Source: Enterococcus termitis (GTDB lineage Bacteria; Bacillota; Bacilli; Lactobacillales; Enterococcaceae). From it: a stretch of 64,000 nt of DNA. The DNA lies in assembly GCF_001730305.1 (NCBI RefSeq), contig NZ_MIJY01000001.1, positions 558,001 to 622,000 of the forward strand, written 5' to 3'. This document shows, piece after piece, positions 1 to 8,898 of the stretch; position 1 is the stretch's first letter, and every line of letters starts with the position of its first letter. A model generated the notes under the pieces. The model worked only from the letters and a program-made list of their open reading frames with translations, ran no database searches and was not told the origin of the DNA. The position numbers and the translations under genes were made by a program.

Positions 1-1
1 T

Positions 2-1294
2 GATGTATTTATTGATGTGATGAATGGAATGACTGGAGATGCGATTGTAGTATTCCAGAGGCCGCCACTTTCAAAAGCTTCTCTTTATTCCAAAGATATC
101 GTCGGTCAAAAAGCTGAACGTAAAAACGAGGCTGCTGTGTATCGCACTTTTGAAACATCATTGAATACAGTAGGACTTTTAGCTCGTTCACAAGAAAATG
201 TGATGGTTCGTCAACGTGTATACCCTATTCGCAATCGAAAAAAGAACATTGGGGTAGTGATTGTTGAAGACTCTGTCGATGAAAAAATGAAAGACTTTCT
301 TGTTGCTCAAAATAATACTGAAATCGAGCAAAATGCACCCATTTCGATTACCTCAAAAGAATTTGTAACGGACAATATCGATGAAGGCATTTTGATATTC
401 AACTCAAACGGTTATCTCGTGCAGATGAATCGAGCCGCTGAATCCTATTATCATGGTTTTGGTTATTTAGATGACATATTGGGCATGCATTATGATAATT
501 TATCCTTGGATATGTCGACCTTTGAACAATTGAATTATCTGCGTTCTCGTAGTGACGGAGCAAGTTCGATGGAAAAAGAAATCAAATTCGGTGATCTGTA
601 TTTTGAAATGAAATATATCTTTGATGAAGTAGAAGGAACCGTGATCGTGATTATTCATGACGTCACAGAAGTCAGAAGAAAAGAAGCAGAAATCAGTGAT
701 AAAGCAGTAGTAATCAAAGAGATTCATCATCGAGTCAAAAATAATCTGCAAAGCGTTGTTTCAATTTTAAGTATTCAGGCTAGACGTTGTTCGACGGATG
801 AGGCGAAAAAAGTTCTTACGGAAAGTGTTTATCGCATTATGGCGATTGCTCGGACTCATGAATTGCTTTCTAAACAACTAGAAGATGATATTTCGTTGAA
901 ATCTGTTTTAGATTCTGTTGTAGAGAACATGCATCGCTGCTACGAAAATCTTTATCACATCACGATCGACACGAACATCGACGAACAGCTTATATTAAGT
1001 AGTGATGTCGTCGTGACAATAGCGCTTGTAGTGAACGAGCTTGTGCAAAATTGTTATGATCATGCCTTTAAGGAACGTGACCAAGGGAATATATTAGTCA
1101 TGGTTTCGGAGAAAAACGGGTATGTCTATATTTCTATTGAGGACAATGGCATCGGCTATCCTAAAGATGATATCAAACAGAATAACCTGGGGCTGCAAAT
1201 CGTGACAAGTTATGTACGAGAAAAATTAAGTGGCAAATTGACTGTTCAATCGAGTGATAGAGGAACCAAGACCTCATTTTACTTTAAAAAATAA
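2..1294 (+). CDS. eutW: EutW sensor histidine kinase, 5' truncated by window edge
   Basis: Sensor kinase of the ethanolamine two-component system; in enterococci it phosphorylates the RNA-binding antiterminator EutV. The reading frame stays open to the left edge of the window, so the true start lies outside. Seen in order: an N-terminal sensor region, a PAS-like segment (about 350-660), a HisKA_2-type phosphoacceptor helix with the motif EIHHRVKNNLQ (around 719-751), and a C-terminal HATPase with NELVQN and DNGIG boxes and a GLQIV motif. The HisKA_2 plus HATPase pairing is typical of kinases that partner ANTAR regulators. An antitermination site and eutA follow directly. eutV would be expected immediately upstream. 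The identification is firm because of the eut context; only the N-terminus is missing. Confidence 0.93.
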   Translation, partial: DVFIDVMNGMTGDAIVVFQRPPLSKASLYSKDIVGQKAERKNEAAVYRTFETSLNTVGLLARSQENVMVRQRVYPIRNRKKNIGVVIVEDSVDEKMKDFLVAQNNTEIEQNAPISITSKEFVTDNIDEGILIFNSNGYLVQMNRAAESYYHGFGYLDDILGMHYDNLSLDMSTFEQLNYLRSRSDGASSMEKEIKFGDLYFEMKYIFDEVEGTVIVIIHDVTEVRRKEAEISDKAVVIKEIHHRVKNNLQSVVSILSIQARRCSTDEAKKVLTESVYRIMAIARTHELLSKQLEDDISLKSVLDSVVENMHRCYENLYHITIDTNIDEQLILSSDVVVTIALVVNELVQNCYDHAFKERDQGNILVMVSEKNGYVYISIEDNGIGYPKDDIKQNNLGLQIVTSYVREKLSGKLTVQSSDRGTKTSFYFKK

Positions 1295-1301
1295 TAGAAA
1301 A

Positions 1302-1376
1302 GGCAAACAAGGTTGTTTGTCAAAAAAAGCAAAGACGCTTAAAGAAACTCATAGAGTTTTTTTAAGCGTCTTTTTT
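1302..1376 (+). promoter_or_regulatory. EutV (ANTAR) dual-hairpin antitermination site with terminator, upstream of eutA
   Basis: Two small hairpins precede an intrinsic terminator. Hairpin 1 pairs 1302-1308 with 1315-1321 and has the hexaloop AAGGTT. Hairpin 2 pairs 1327-1330 with 1337-1340 and has the hexaloop AAAGAC. Both loops have A at position 1 and G at position 4, the known ANTAR recognition rule. The terminator pairs 1334-1343 with 1361-1370, has an inner stem, and is followed by six T. Its 5' arm overlaps hairpin 2, so the two structures exclude each other. Phosphorylated EutV binding the hairpins would let transcription continue into eutA-B-C. The mechanism is known in E. faecalis; that it works here is inferred from the structure. 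Confidence 0.9.
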
Positions 1377-1401
1377 CTTAGAAAGGATGGTGAACACCTC
1401 A

Positions 1402-2829
1402 ATGACAGAATCGATGTTAAGTATAGGCATTGATTTAGGCACTTCAACGACACAAATGGTCATCTCAAAATTAATAATGAACAATATGGCATCGGCCTTT
1501 ACGATTCCACGAGTAGAAATCACAAGTAAAGAAGTGATTTTTCGTAGTGATATTATTTTTACACCACTAAAAGAGCATAAAACGATCGACGTAGATGCCA
1601 TCAAACTTTTTTTAGATGAACAATATAAAAAATCAGGTATTTCTAAAACGGATATCCAAATCGGTGCAGTCATTATTACAGGAGAAACGGCACGAAAAGA
1701 CAATGCCCATTCCGTTTTACAAGCGATGAGCGGTTATGCTGGAGATTTTGTTGTCGCGACTGCGGGACCAGATCTTGAGAGTATTATTGCAGGGAAAGGT
1801 GCCGGAGCCCAAACGTACTCTAAAAACCATCATACCTCTGTCGTCAATCTAGATATTGGCGGTGGTACGACAAATCTTGTTTTGTTCAAAGATGATGAAC
1901 TAATGGATACAGCCTGTTTTGATATTGGCGGACGTTTGATTCGAGTCGATCCTCAGACAAGAAAGATTCAGTATATTGCGCCCAAACTGAAAGAAATTAT
2001 TTACAAAGAACAATGGACACTTGAAGAAGGAGCCATCGCTACAGCTGAAACAGTGGCACCAATCATCAATGTTCTTGTGTCCGTTTTAGAAAATAGTGTA
2101 GGGATTGGCGAACCAAATCCATATTCTTCATTACTGATTACCAATAAAGGGTTGAAGCTTAATGAGGCGATCGAATGTGTATCGTTTTCAGGAGGCGTGG
2201 CTGACTGTTTAAAAAATGATCAGAATGAGTTATTCCAATACGGAGATATCGGGGTCATGCTTGGAAAAGCTTTAGCTTCTTCTCGGTTGTTTCAGGATAA
2301 AAAGGTGATTCCTTCGCAAGAAACGATTCGAGCAACAGTTGTTGGCGCTGGTTCACATACGACAAAGGTTAGCGGCAGTACGATCACTTATGATCGTCAC
2401 GTGTTGCCAATCAAAAATCTTCCTGTCCTAAAAGTAACGCAAGACGACGAACAAATGACATCGGAAAAATTTGCGTCTATTATTCAAGAAAAACTAGAAT
2501 GGTTTTCAGTAGATAATGAGCAACAGGCGGTGGCACTAGGATTGCTTGGGAAAAAAAATCCAACCTTTCAGGAAATTACGAGCACCGCTCAGGCGGTCAT
2601 AGCAGGTTTTGAAAAACAAATCAGACAAAAATTTCCGTTGATCGTGATTTTAGAAGAAGATAATGCCAAGTCTTTAGGACAAGCGTTGTTTCGTTTTCTG
2701 CCAAAAGAGTATCCTTTTGTTTGTCTTGATGGCGTGCAAGTAGAAAATGGCGATTATATCGATATCGGAATGCCAGTAGTCAATGGCAGTATTTTACCTG
2801 TGGTAGTTAAAACACTCGTGTTTGAGTAG
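1402..2829 (+). CDS. eutA: Ethanolamine ammonia-lyase reactivase EutA
   Basis: Chaperone-like ATPase that removes damaged cobalamin from ethanolamine ammonia-lyase so that fresh AdoCbl can bind. The N-terminus shows the actin/Hsp70-type phosphate loop IGIDLGTSTTQ, and a second glycine-rich ATPase element (LDIGGGTTNLVLF) lies near residue 155. Length is close to 475 residues, normal for the family. I chose ATG 1402 because GGTG lies nine bases upstream; an in-frame ATG at 1387 sits directly on the AGAAAGG sequence and is less likely. It is the first gene after the antiterminator and leads the lyase genes eutB and eutC. Confidence 0.93.
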   Translation: MTESMLSIGIDLGTSTTQMVISKLIMNNMASAFTIPRVEITSKEVIFRSDIIFTPLKEHKTIDVDAIKLFLDEQYKKSGISKTDIQIGAVIITGETARKDNAHSVLQAMSGYAGDFVVATAGPDLESIIAGKGAGAQTYSKNHHTSVVNLDIGGGTTNLVLFKDDELMDTACFDIGGRLIRVDPQTRKIQYIAPKLKEIIYKEQWTLEEGAIATAETVAPIINVLVSVLENSVGIGEPNPYSSLLITNKGLKLNEAIECVSFSGGVADCLKNDQNELFQYGDIGVMLGKALASSRLFQDKKVIPSQETIRATVVGAGSHTTKVSGSTITYDRHVLPIKNLPVLKVTQDDEQMTSEKFASIIQEKLEWFSVDNEQQAVALGLLGKKNPTFQEITSTAQAVIAGFEKQIRQKFPLIVILEEDNAKSLGQALFRFLPKEYPFVCLDGVQVENGDYIDIGMPVVNGSILPVVVKTLVFE

Positions 2830-2876
2830 AGCACAAGGTTTCTAATTATAAATGCTATAAAGGAGGCACTATTTTT

Positions 2877-4244
2877 ATGATCTTAAAAACAAAATTATTT
2901 GGTAAAGTCTATCAGTTTGAATCGGTCATGGATGTGATGGCAAAAGCCAATGAAGAGAAATCAGGAGATCGTCTGGCTGGTGTGGCAGCGGAATCTTCAG
3001 AACAGCGGGTTGCAGCGAAAGTTGTACTTGCTCAATTAACGATGGAGGATTTATTTAATCATCCTGCTGTGCCGTATGAAGAAGATGAAGTTACAAGAAT
3101 AATCATTGATGATGTCAATCAGCGTGCGTATGACCGCATCAAGCATTGGACCGTTGAAGAGTTGCGGGAATGGCTTTTGGACTTTAAAACAACGGATTAT
3201 GAAATCAAACAAGTTGCTAGAGGGTTAACATCTGAAATGGTGGCAGCAGTTGCCAAATTAATGTCTAATTTGGATTTGATTTACGCAGCACAAAAAATAA
3301 AAATCATCAAAACTGCGAATACAACGATCGGTGAAACAGGTCGCTTTTCTGTTCGCCTTCAGCCAAATCATCCGACAGATGATGTTGACGGTATTATGGC
3401 AAGCGTGATGGAAGGATTGTCTTATGGTATTGGTGATGCGGTTATTGGGTTGAATCCTGTTGATGATTCAACAGAGAGTGTTAAGCGGATTTTGAACAAG
3501 TTTGAAGAGTTCAGAAGTGAATGGGAGATTCCAACACAAACCTGTGTCTTAGCACATGTAAAAACACAGATGGAAGCTATGCGGCAAGGTGCACCTACAG
3601 GATTAGTCTTTCAATCGATTGCAGGGTCAGAAAAAGGGAATACAGCTTTTGGCTTTAATGCAAATGATATCGCTGAAGCAAAACACCTAGCATTACAACA
3701 AGGTCAGGTTGCTGGTCCTAATGTGATGTACTTTGAAACAGGCCAAGGTTCAGAACTTTCTTCTGAGGCGCATTATGGTGTGGACCAAGTAACGATGGAA
3801 GCAAGATGTTATGGTTTTGCGAAACGATTTGACCCCTTTATGGTCAATACGGTTGTTGGTTTTATCGGACCAGAATATTTATATGATTCAAAACAAGTGA
3901 TACGCGCCGGTTTAGAAGATCATTTCATGGGTAAACTGTCTGGCATTTCTATGGGCTGCGATGTTTGCTATACCAATCATATGAAAGCTGATCAAAATGA
4001 TGCAGAGAATCTATTGACTCTATTAGGTACAGCTGGCGTGAATTTTGTCATGGGAATTCCTCATGGTGATGATGTCATGTTGAATTATCAAACAACGGGT
4101 TACCATGAAACAGCGACGATTCGTTCAATGCTAAATAAACGTCCAATCAAAGAATTTGAAGAGTGGATGGAAAAAATGGGCTTCATGGCAAATGGTCAAC
4201 TGACTGATTTGGCTGGTGATGCTTCTGTATTCTTAAAAAAATAA
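2877..4244 (+). CDS. eutB: Ethanolamine ammonia-lyase large subunit EutB
   Basis: Catalytic TIM-barrel subunit of AdoCbl-dependent ethanolamine ammonia-lyase, which splits ethanolamine into acetaldehyde and ammonia inside the microcompartment. The 455-residue length is normal. Family stretches are clear: SVRLQPNHPTDDVDG, a central region with FNANDIAEAKHL, YFETGQGSELSS, and a C-terminal GIPHGDDVMLNYQTTGYH. A strong AGGAGG site sits eight bases before the ATG. It is followed after eight bases by eutC, the small subunit. Confidence 0.97.
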   Translation: MILKTKLFGKVYQFESVMDVMAKANEEKSGDRLAGVAAESSEQRVAAKVVLAQLTMEDLFNHPAVPYEEDEVTRIIIDDVNQRAYDRIKHWTVEELREWLLDFKTTDYEIKQVARGLTSEMVAAVAKLMSNLDLIYAAQKIKIIKTANTTIGETGRFSVRLQPNHPTDDVDGIMASVMEGLSYGIGDAVIGLNPVDDSTESVKRILNKFEEFRSEWEIPTQTCVLAHVKTQMEAMRQGAPTGLVFQSIAGSEKGNTAFGFNANDIAEAKHLALQQGQVAGPNVMYFETGQGSELSSEAHYGVDQVTMEARCYGFAKRFDPFMVNTVVGFIGPEYLYDSKQVIRAGLEDHFMGKLSGISMGCDVCYTNHMKADQNDAENLLTLLGTAGVNFVMGIPHGDDVMLNYQTTGYHETATIRSMLNKRPIKEFEEWMEKMGFMANGQLTDLAGDASVFLKK

Positions 4245-4252
4245 AGGAGTGA

Positions 4253-5170
4253 ATGAAACACATGGTGGATAATAATGAAATAAAATCACTGATCGTTTCT
4301 ATTTTAGAAGAAATGACTGAACCTAAGTCTTCAATTGAATCAAAAGAAAATCAGCATAGCACAGTAAGCACTATAAATCCGTCTCAAGTAGAAACTGGCA
4401 TGATTGATGATATCACAGAGGTCGACATTCGTAAGCAATTTCTTATTCCTGATCCAGTTGACCGTGAAGGCTATCTAAAAATGAAAGCTAAAACACCAGC
4501 TCGTTTAGGATTGTGGCGTAGTGGTCCGCGGTATAAAACGCAATCAATGTTACGTTTTCGTGCAGATCACGCAGCAGCACAAGATGCAGTGTTTTCATAT
4601 GTATCTGAAGAGATCATCAAAGAAATGAATTTTATTGAAGTTGCGACGAAATGTCAGGATAAAGATGAATATGTCACACGTCCGGATTTAGGTCGCCAGT
4701 TTGATGAGGAAAATACAGAAAAAATCAAAGCAGGTGTGAAGCCAAATCAAAAAGTGCAAATTATCGTAGGAGATGGATTAAGCTCTGCGGCTATCGAAGC
4801 CAATATCAAGGAAATATTACCTTCAATCAAGCAAGGGCTAAACATGTTTGGGTTAGATTTTGATAGTGAGTCTGTAGTCTTTATCAAGCATGCCAGAGTT
4901 CCGGCGATGGACCAAATTGCTGAGTTGACAGGAGCAGAAGTTGTTTGCTATTTGATCGGAGAACGTCCAGGATTAGTTACTGCAGAATCAATGAGTGCTT
5001 ATATTGCGTATAAACCTACCGTAGGAATGCCGGAAGCTAGAAGAACGGTGATTTCAAATATTCATAAAGGCGGCACACCAGCTGTTGAAGCGGGGGCGTA
5101 TATTGCCGAGTTGATCCATAAAATGCTGGAATATAAGAAATCAGGCATTGATCTGAAAGAAGTGGAATAG
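4253..5170 (+). CDS. eutC: Ethanolamine ammonia-lyase small subunit EutC
   Basis: Cobalamin-binding partner of EutB. The body from about residue 65 matches the family: a [17 protein letters not shown] stretch, the region around [28 protein letters not shown], and the C-terminal [16 protein letters not shown]. The first 20 residues form a predicted amphipathic helix ([14 protein letters not shown]), followed by a polar linker of about 40 residues. In enterobacterial EutC such a helix targets the enzyme to the shell interior. Two starts are possible: ATG 4253, only three bases after GGAG, or ATG 4262, twelve bases after it; the helix is present with either. Confidence 0.95.
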   Translation: MKHMVDNNEIKSLIVSILEEMTEPKSSIESKENQHSTVSTINPSQVETGMIDDITEVDIRKQFLIPDPVDREGYLKMKAKTPARLGLWRSGPRYKTQSMLRFRADHAAAQDAVFSYVSEEIIKEMNFIEVATKCQDKDEYVTRPDLGRQFDEENTEKIKAGVKPNQKVQIIVGDGLSSAAIEANIKEILPSIKQGLNMFGLDFDSESVVFIKHARVPAMDQIAELTGAEVVCYLIGERPGLVTAESMSAYIAYKPTVGMPEARRTVISNIHKGGTPAVEAGAYIAELIHKMLEYKKSGIDLKEVE

Positions 5171-5181
5171 GAGGAACTTTA

Positions 5182-5835
5182 ATGAAGAATGAACGTTTAG
5201 GTGCAACTGTGCTAAGTGTTAAAGTGATTTCAAATGTTGCCCCTTCAATGGCTGAAGCACTTGGTTTAGGACCTGATCACCGTAGCTTAGGTTTGATTAC
5301 TTCTACGTGTGATGATGTCACGTATGTTGCGCTAGATGAAGCAACAAAAGCTGCGGCAGTCGATGTGGTTTATGCTAAAAGCTTTTATGGAGGCGCAGAT
5401 AATGCCACGACGAAATTGGCTGGAGAAGTAATCGGCATTTTAGCTGGACCAAGTCCAGCAGAAGTGAAAAGCGGGCTAGCAGTTGCCGTTCAAGAAATAG
5501 AACAAGGCTCCAGCTTTTATAGTGCGAATGATGATAATTCCATTCCTTATTTTGCCCATTGTGTATCTCGGACAGGAACACACTTGTCAAAAGAAGCGAA
5601 TATTCCAGAAGGATCAGCATTAGCATACTTGATTGCACCACCTTTGGAAGCGATGTATGGACTAGATGCAGCGTTGAAAGCGGCCGATGTTGAAGTTTCG
5701 GCATTTTATGGTCCACCTTCAGAAACTAATTTTGGCGGTGGTTTATTAACTGGCAGTCAGTCAGCTTGTAAAGCAGCTTGTGATGCCTTTGCAGAAGCAG
5801 TAGCAAGAGTTGCTGAAAACCCGACAGCCTACTAA
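5182..5835 (+). CDS. eutL: Microcompartment shell protein EutL
   Basis: Trimeric shell protein made of two fused BMC domains, 217 residues as usual for EutL. Characteristic stretches are GLGPDHRSLGLITSTCDDVTY (shown here in part of the N-terminal domain), YFAHCVSRTGTHLS and the glycine-rich C-terminal FGGGLLTGSQSACKAAC. In the known family the trimer has a gated central pore and binds ethanolamine. It has a strong AGGAGG site and lies 11 bases after eutC, so it is co-transcribed. Confidence 0.95.
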   Translation: MKNERLGATVLSVKVISNVAPSMAEALGLGPDHRSLGLITSTCDDVTYVALDEATKAAAVDVVYAKSFYGGADNATTKLAGEVIGILAGPSPAEVKSGLAVAVQEIEQGSSFYSANDDNSIPYFAHCVSRTGTHLSKEANIPEGSALAYLIAPPLEAMYGLDAALKAADVEVSAFYGPPSETNFGGGLLTGSQSACKAACDAFAEAVARVAENPTAY

Positions 5836-5851
5836 AAGGATGTGAAAATCA

Positions 5852-6271
5852 ATGATATTAGAAGCATTAGGAATGATCGAAGTAACAGGCTATCTAGGAG
5901 CCGTCAGTGCGGCAGATGCAGCGTTAAAAGCGGCAAATGTTCAGCTACTGAAATCTGAAAAGATCAAAGGCGGGATCACAACTGTGGAGTTGATCGGAGA
6001 TGTTGCGGCGATCACTGCTGCTGTTGATGCAGGACGAGTAGTCGCTGAGCAGCTTGGCTGTCTTCGTTCCAGTCACGTAATTCCACGTCTAGATTCAGCG
6101 GTACAAGAGTTGTTGCTAAAAAAAATAGCAGTAAAAAAAGAGAAAGAAAAATCACGTGTTGAAGGAACAGAAAAGCAACCAGAATCAACTACTGAACCAG
6201 AAGTCAAAATGACTGATGAAAAGAACAAACCATCAGCCGCTAAAAAGAATGCAAAAAAAGAGAAGAAATAG
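5852..6271 (+). CDS. eutK: EutK-like BMC shell protein with charged C-terminal tail
   Basis: A single BMC domain occupies residues 1-90 (EALGMIEVTGYLGAVSAADA start, VIPRLDS end), close to the EutM encoded at 7836. It is followed by about 50 residues of lysine, glutamate, serine and proline with no hydrophobic core, running to the stop. The position between eutL and eutE is that of eutK in other Firmicutes operons. Enterobacterial EutK carries a folded nucleic-acid-binding-like C-terminal domain; this tail looks disordered instead. A minor shell role is inferred. The site AAAGGATG precedes the ATG. Confidence 0.8.
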   Translation: MILEALGMIEVTGYLGAVSAADAALKAANVQLLKSEKIKGGITTVELIGDVAAITAAVDAGRVVAEQLGCLRSSHVIPRLDSAVQELLLKKIAVKKEKEKSRVEGTEKQPESTTEPEVKMTDEKNKPSAAKKNAKKEKK

Positions 6272-6282
6272 GAGGCTGACAC

Positions 6283-7746
6283 ATGACAGCACTTGATAAA
6301 GATTTAGCGTCCATTCAAGAAGTGAGAAATCTGCTGACAGCAGCAAAGTCAGCACAAAAAACATTAGCTGAAATGTCCCAAGAGCAAATTGATCGAATTT
6401 GTGAAGCCATTGCAGTATCAGCGTATGAGGCTCGTGAAAAGCTAGCTAAGATGGCCAATCAAGAAACTGGCTTTGGTCTGTGGCAGGACAAAGTTGTCAA
6501 AAATAGTTTTGCCTCAAAATTTGTTTGGGACTCTATCAAAGAAATGAAAACAGTTGGGATTTTAAACGAAGATAAGGAGAAAAAAGTCATAGATGTCGCT
6601 GTTCCAGTTGGCGTTATAGCAGGGCTGATTCCTTCGACTAACCCAACTTCCACAGTGATTTACAAAGCGCTGATTGCAATCAAAGCTGGGAATGCGATTG
6701 TCTTTTCTCCACATCCTAACGCATTGAATTCAATCCTAGAAACAGTTGCTATCATTTCTAAAGCAGCTGAAAATGCTGGTTGTCCGAAAGGCACCATCGG
6801 CTGTATGGTAAAACCAACGATGCAGGGAACCGCTGAATTGATGAAGCATCAAGATACGTCATTGATTCTTGCAACTGGCGGTTCTGCAATGGTCAAAGCG
6901 GCTTATTCTTCTGGAACACCTGCTATCGGAGTAGGACCGGGCAATGGACCAGCCTATATCGAAAAAAGTGCCAATGTTCCACTCGCAGTTAAACGGATCA
7001 TGGACTCCAAGACATTCGACAATGGAACCATTTGTGCATCTGAACAATCGATCATTGTGGAAACCAGTAACAAAGCAATAGTCATTGCTGAACTGAAAAA
7101 ACAAGGTGCGTACTTCTTATCATCCGCTGAATCGCTTCAGTTAGAACAATACATCATGCGGCCGAATGGAACGATGAACCCGCAGATCGTTGGAAAATCG
7201 GTTCAAGCGATTGCTGAATTAACAGGTCTTTCTATTCCAAAGGATGCCAGAGTGTTGATTGCCGAAGAAACGAAGGTTGGTCATAAGGTGCCTTATTCGA
7301 GAGAAAAACTAGCACCGATCCTTGCTTTTTACACGGTAGAAAACTGGGAAGAAGCCTGTGAATTATCAATGGAGATCCTTCATCATGAAGGAGCAGGGCA
7401 TACGATGATGATTCATTCTGAAGATGATGCGATTATTCGTGCGTTTGGATTGAAGAAGCCAGTCTCCAGAGTATTGGTCAATACACCAGGAGCATTGGGC
7501 GGAATCGGTGCAACGACTAATATGGCACCAGCACTAACCTTAGGTTGCGGTGCTGTTGGTGGAAGCTCTACCTCTGATAATATCAGTCCTGAAAACTTAT
7601 TCAATGTTCGTAGAATTGCTTATGGCGTGCGTGAACTTGACGATTTAAGAGACGAATCACCGCAAGTTTCAATAGCCGATTCTAAAATCAATGAAGAACA
7701 GTTAGTCGAAGTGCTAGTAGAACGTATTTTAGCGAAGTTACACTAA
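6283..7746 (+). CDS. eutE: Acetylating acetaldehyde dehydrogenase EutE
   Basis: Converts acetaldehyde, NAD+ and CoA to acetyl-CoA inside the microcompartment. It has an ALDH fold with the cofactor region (VPVGVIAGLIPSTNPTST), LATGGSAMVKAAYSSGTPAIG, and the catalytic cysteine in NGTICASEQS (Cys251). Length is 487 residues. The C-terminal 17 residues (EEQLVEVLVERILAKLH) form an amphipathic helix after a short polar linker, resembling an encapsulation peptide placed at the C-terminus. No EutG-like alcohol dehydrogenase gene is seen in this window. Confidence 0.95.
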   Translation: MTALDKDLASIQEVRNLLTAAKSAQKTLAEMSQEQIDRICEAIAVSAYEAREKLAKMANQETGFGLWQDKVVKNSFASKFVWDSIKEMKTVGILNEDKEKKVIDVAVPVGVIAGLIPSTNPTSTVIYKALIAIKAGNAIVFSPHPNALNSILETVAIISKAAENAGCPKGTIGCMVKPTMQGTAELMKHQDTSLILATGGSAMVKAAYSSGTPAIGVGPGNGPAYIEKSANVPLAVKRIMDSKTFDNGTICASEQSIIVETSNKAIVIAELKKQGAYFLSSAESLQLEQYIMRPNGTMNPQIVGKSVQAIAELTGLSIPKDARVLIAEETKVGHKVPYSREKLAPILAFYTVENWEEACELSMEILHHEGAGHTMMIHSEDDAIIRAFGLKKPVSRVLVNTPGALGGIGATTNMAPALTLGCGAVGGSSTSDNISPENLFNVRRIAYGVRELDDLRDESPQVSIADSKINEEQLVEVLVERILAKLH

Positions 7747-7835
7747 TATTTTTAATATTATGTATATAGATTTATCTTACTTAATACCAAACAATGGATT
7801 AAGAAAAAAACTAAAATTTTAGGAGGAAACATATT

Positions 7836-8114
7836 ATGAACGCAAATGCATTAGGAATGATCGAAACAAAAGGACTAGTTGGAGCTATCGAAGCAGCTGA
7901 TGCGATGGTCAAAGCTGCAAATGTAACATTGATTGGTAAAGAACAAGTAGGCGGCGGTTTAGTCACAGTCATGGTTCGTGGTGATGTTGGTGCTGTGAAA
8001 GCTGCCGTTGACGCTGGTGCTGCAGCTGCAGAACGTGTTGGAGATTTATTGTCTGTTCATGTAATTCCACGTCCACATACAGAAGTTGATGCCATTTTAC
8101 CTCCTGTAAAATAA
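7836..8114 (+). CDS. eutM: Major hexameric BMC shell protein EutM
   Basis: Ninety-two-residue single-domain BMC protein that tiles the facets of the microcompartment. The N-terminus reads [20 protein letters not shown], and the pore loop region contains [18 protein letters not shown]. It has the strongest ribosome site of the operon (TAGGAGGAAA), as fits an abundant shell component. It is set apart from eutE by 89 bases of AT-rich sequence and is followed by a structured 145-base gap. Confidence 0.97.
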   Translation: MNANALGMIETKGLVGAIEAADAMVKAANVTLIGKEQVGGGLVTVMVRGDVGAVKAAVDAGAAAAERVGDLLSVHVIPRPHTEVDAILPPVK

Positions 8115-8116
8115 AT

Positions 8117-8212
8117 CTCTTAAGAGGAAAATGAAGGGAAAATGCACAAAAATTATCCAGATTAATAAGATCGGTCTCTTTTAATCATAATAAAGCAGTG
8201 TGTTTTCCTTTC
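8117..8212 (+). other. Structured intergenic region after eutM
   Basis: The 145-base gap between eutM and the phosphotransacylase gene contains the palindrome CTCTTAAGAG (8117-8126). It also holds a long imperfect inverted repeat: 8133-8148 pairs with 8199-8212, with two unpaired bases. Inside its loop is a smaller imperfect stem (ATTAA with TTAAT around 8161-8184). No T-run follows, so it is not an obvious terminator. It could stabilise or process the abundant shell-gene mRNA; that is inference. Confidence 0.4.
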
Positions 8213-8259
8213 AAATTCTGTCTTAGGTAGAAATAGGCAATCCAAAATGAGGTGAACGA

Positions 8260-8889
8260 ATGAATGAGCAAATAATAGACAATTTAGTCGATCAAGTAGT
8301 AGCAAAAATCCATCAAGAGCGCAGCTTTTTAGTAGAAGCTAGTGGACGGCATATCCATTTATCCCAAGAGCATATCGATAGTCTTTTTGGAAAGGATTAT
8401 CAGCTGACGATTAATCAATACTTGTCTCAGCCAGGGCAATATGCATCGAAAGAACGTCTGACGATTTTAGGACCAAAAGGTGCTTTGCATAATGTTGTTG
8501 TGTTGGGACCGCCCCGTTCTGCTTCACAAGTTGAGATTTCTGGCACTGATGCACTTACACTGGGGCTTAAGGTACCAGTTAGAGAAAGTGGAGATATCAA
8601 AGATACGCCGGGGATCATGCTGATTAATGGCAACAAGACAGTTTGTCTGGAGCAAGGCTTGATCATTGCGAAACGACATGTCCATGTAGCAACAAAAGAT
8701 GCAGAAAAGATGAACGTTTCTCATGGAGAAATCGTGAAAGTTAGGATCGAGAGCGACCAGCGCTCGCTGATTTTTGATGATGTTGTGATTCGGGTTAGCG
8801 ATAAGTTTGCAACAGCGATGCACATTGACTATGACGAAGCGAATGCCTGTTCATTTAAAAAGGGAATCAGAGGATACATTGTAAAGTAG
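8260..8889 (+). CDS. pduL: PduL-type phosphotransacylase (EutD role)
   Basis: Converts acetyl-CoA and phosphate to acetyl-phosphate, recycling CoA inside the microcompartment. It has two PduL domains with the zinc-binding histidine motifs EASGRHIHLSQEH (near residue 28) and AKRHVHVATKDAEK (near residue 137), plus LTILGPKGALHNVVVLGPPR. The first 18 residues (NEQIIDNLVDQVVAKIHQ) are an amphipathic helix of the encapsulation-peptide kind known for PduL. Length is 209 residues. It replaces the Pta-type EutD of enterobacteria. Confidence 0.95.
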   Translation: MNEQIIDNLVDQVVAKIHQERSFLVEASGRHIHLSQEHIDSLFGKDYQLTINQYLSQPGQYASKERLTILGPKGALHNVVVLGPPRSASQVEISGTDALTLGLKVPVRESGDIKDTPGIMLINGNKTVCLEQGLIIAKRHVHVATKDAEKMNVSHGEIVKVRIESDQRSLIFDDVVIRVSDKFATAMHIDYDEANACSFKKGIRGYIVK

Positions 8890-8898
8890 GGATCTAAA

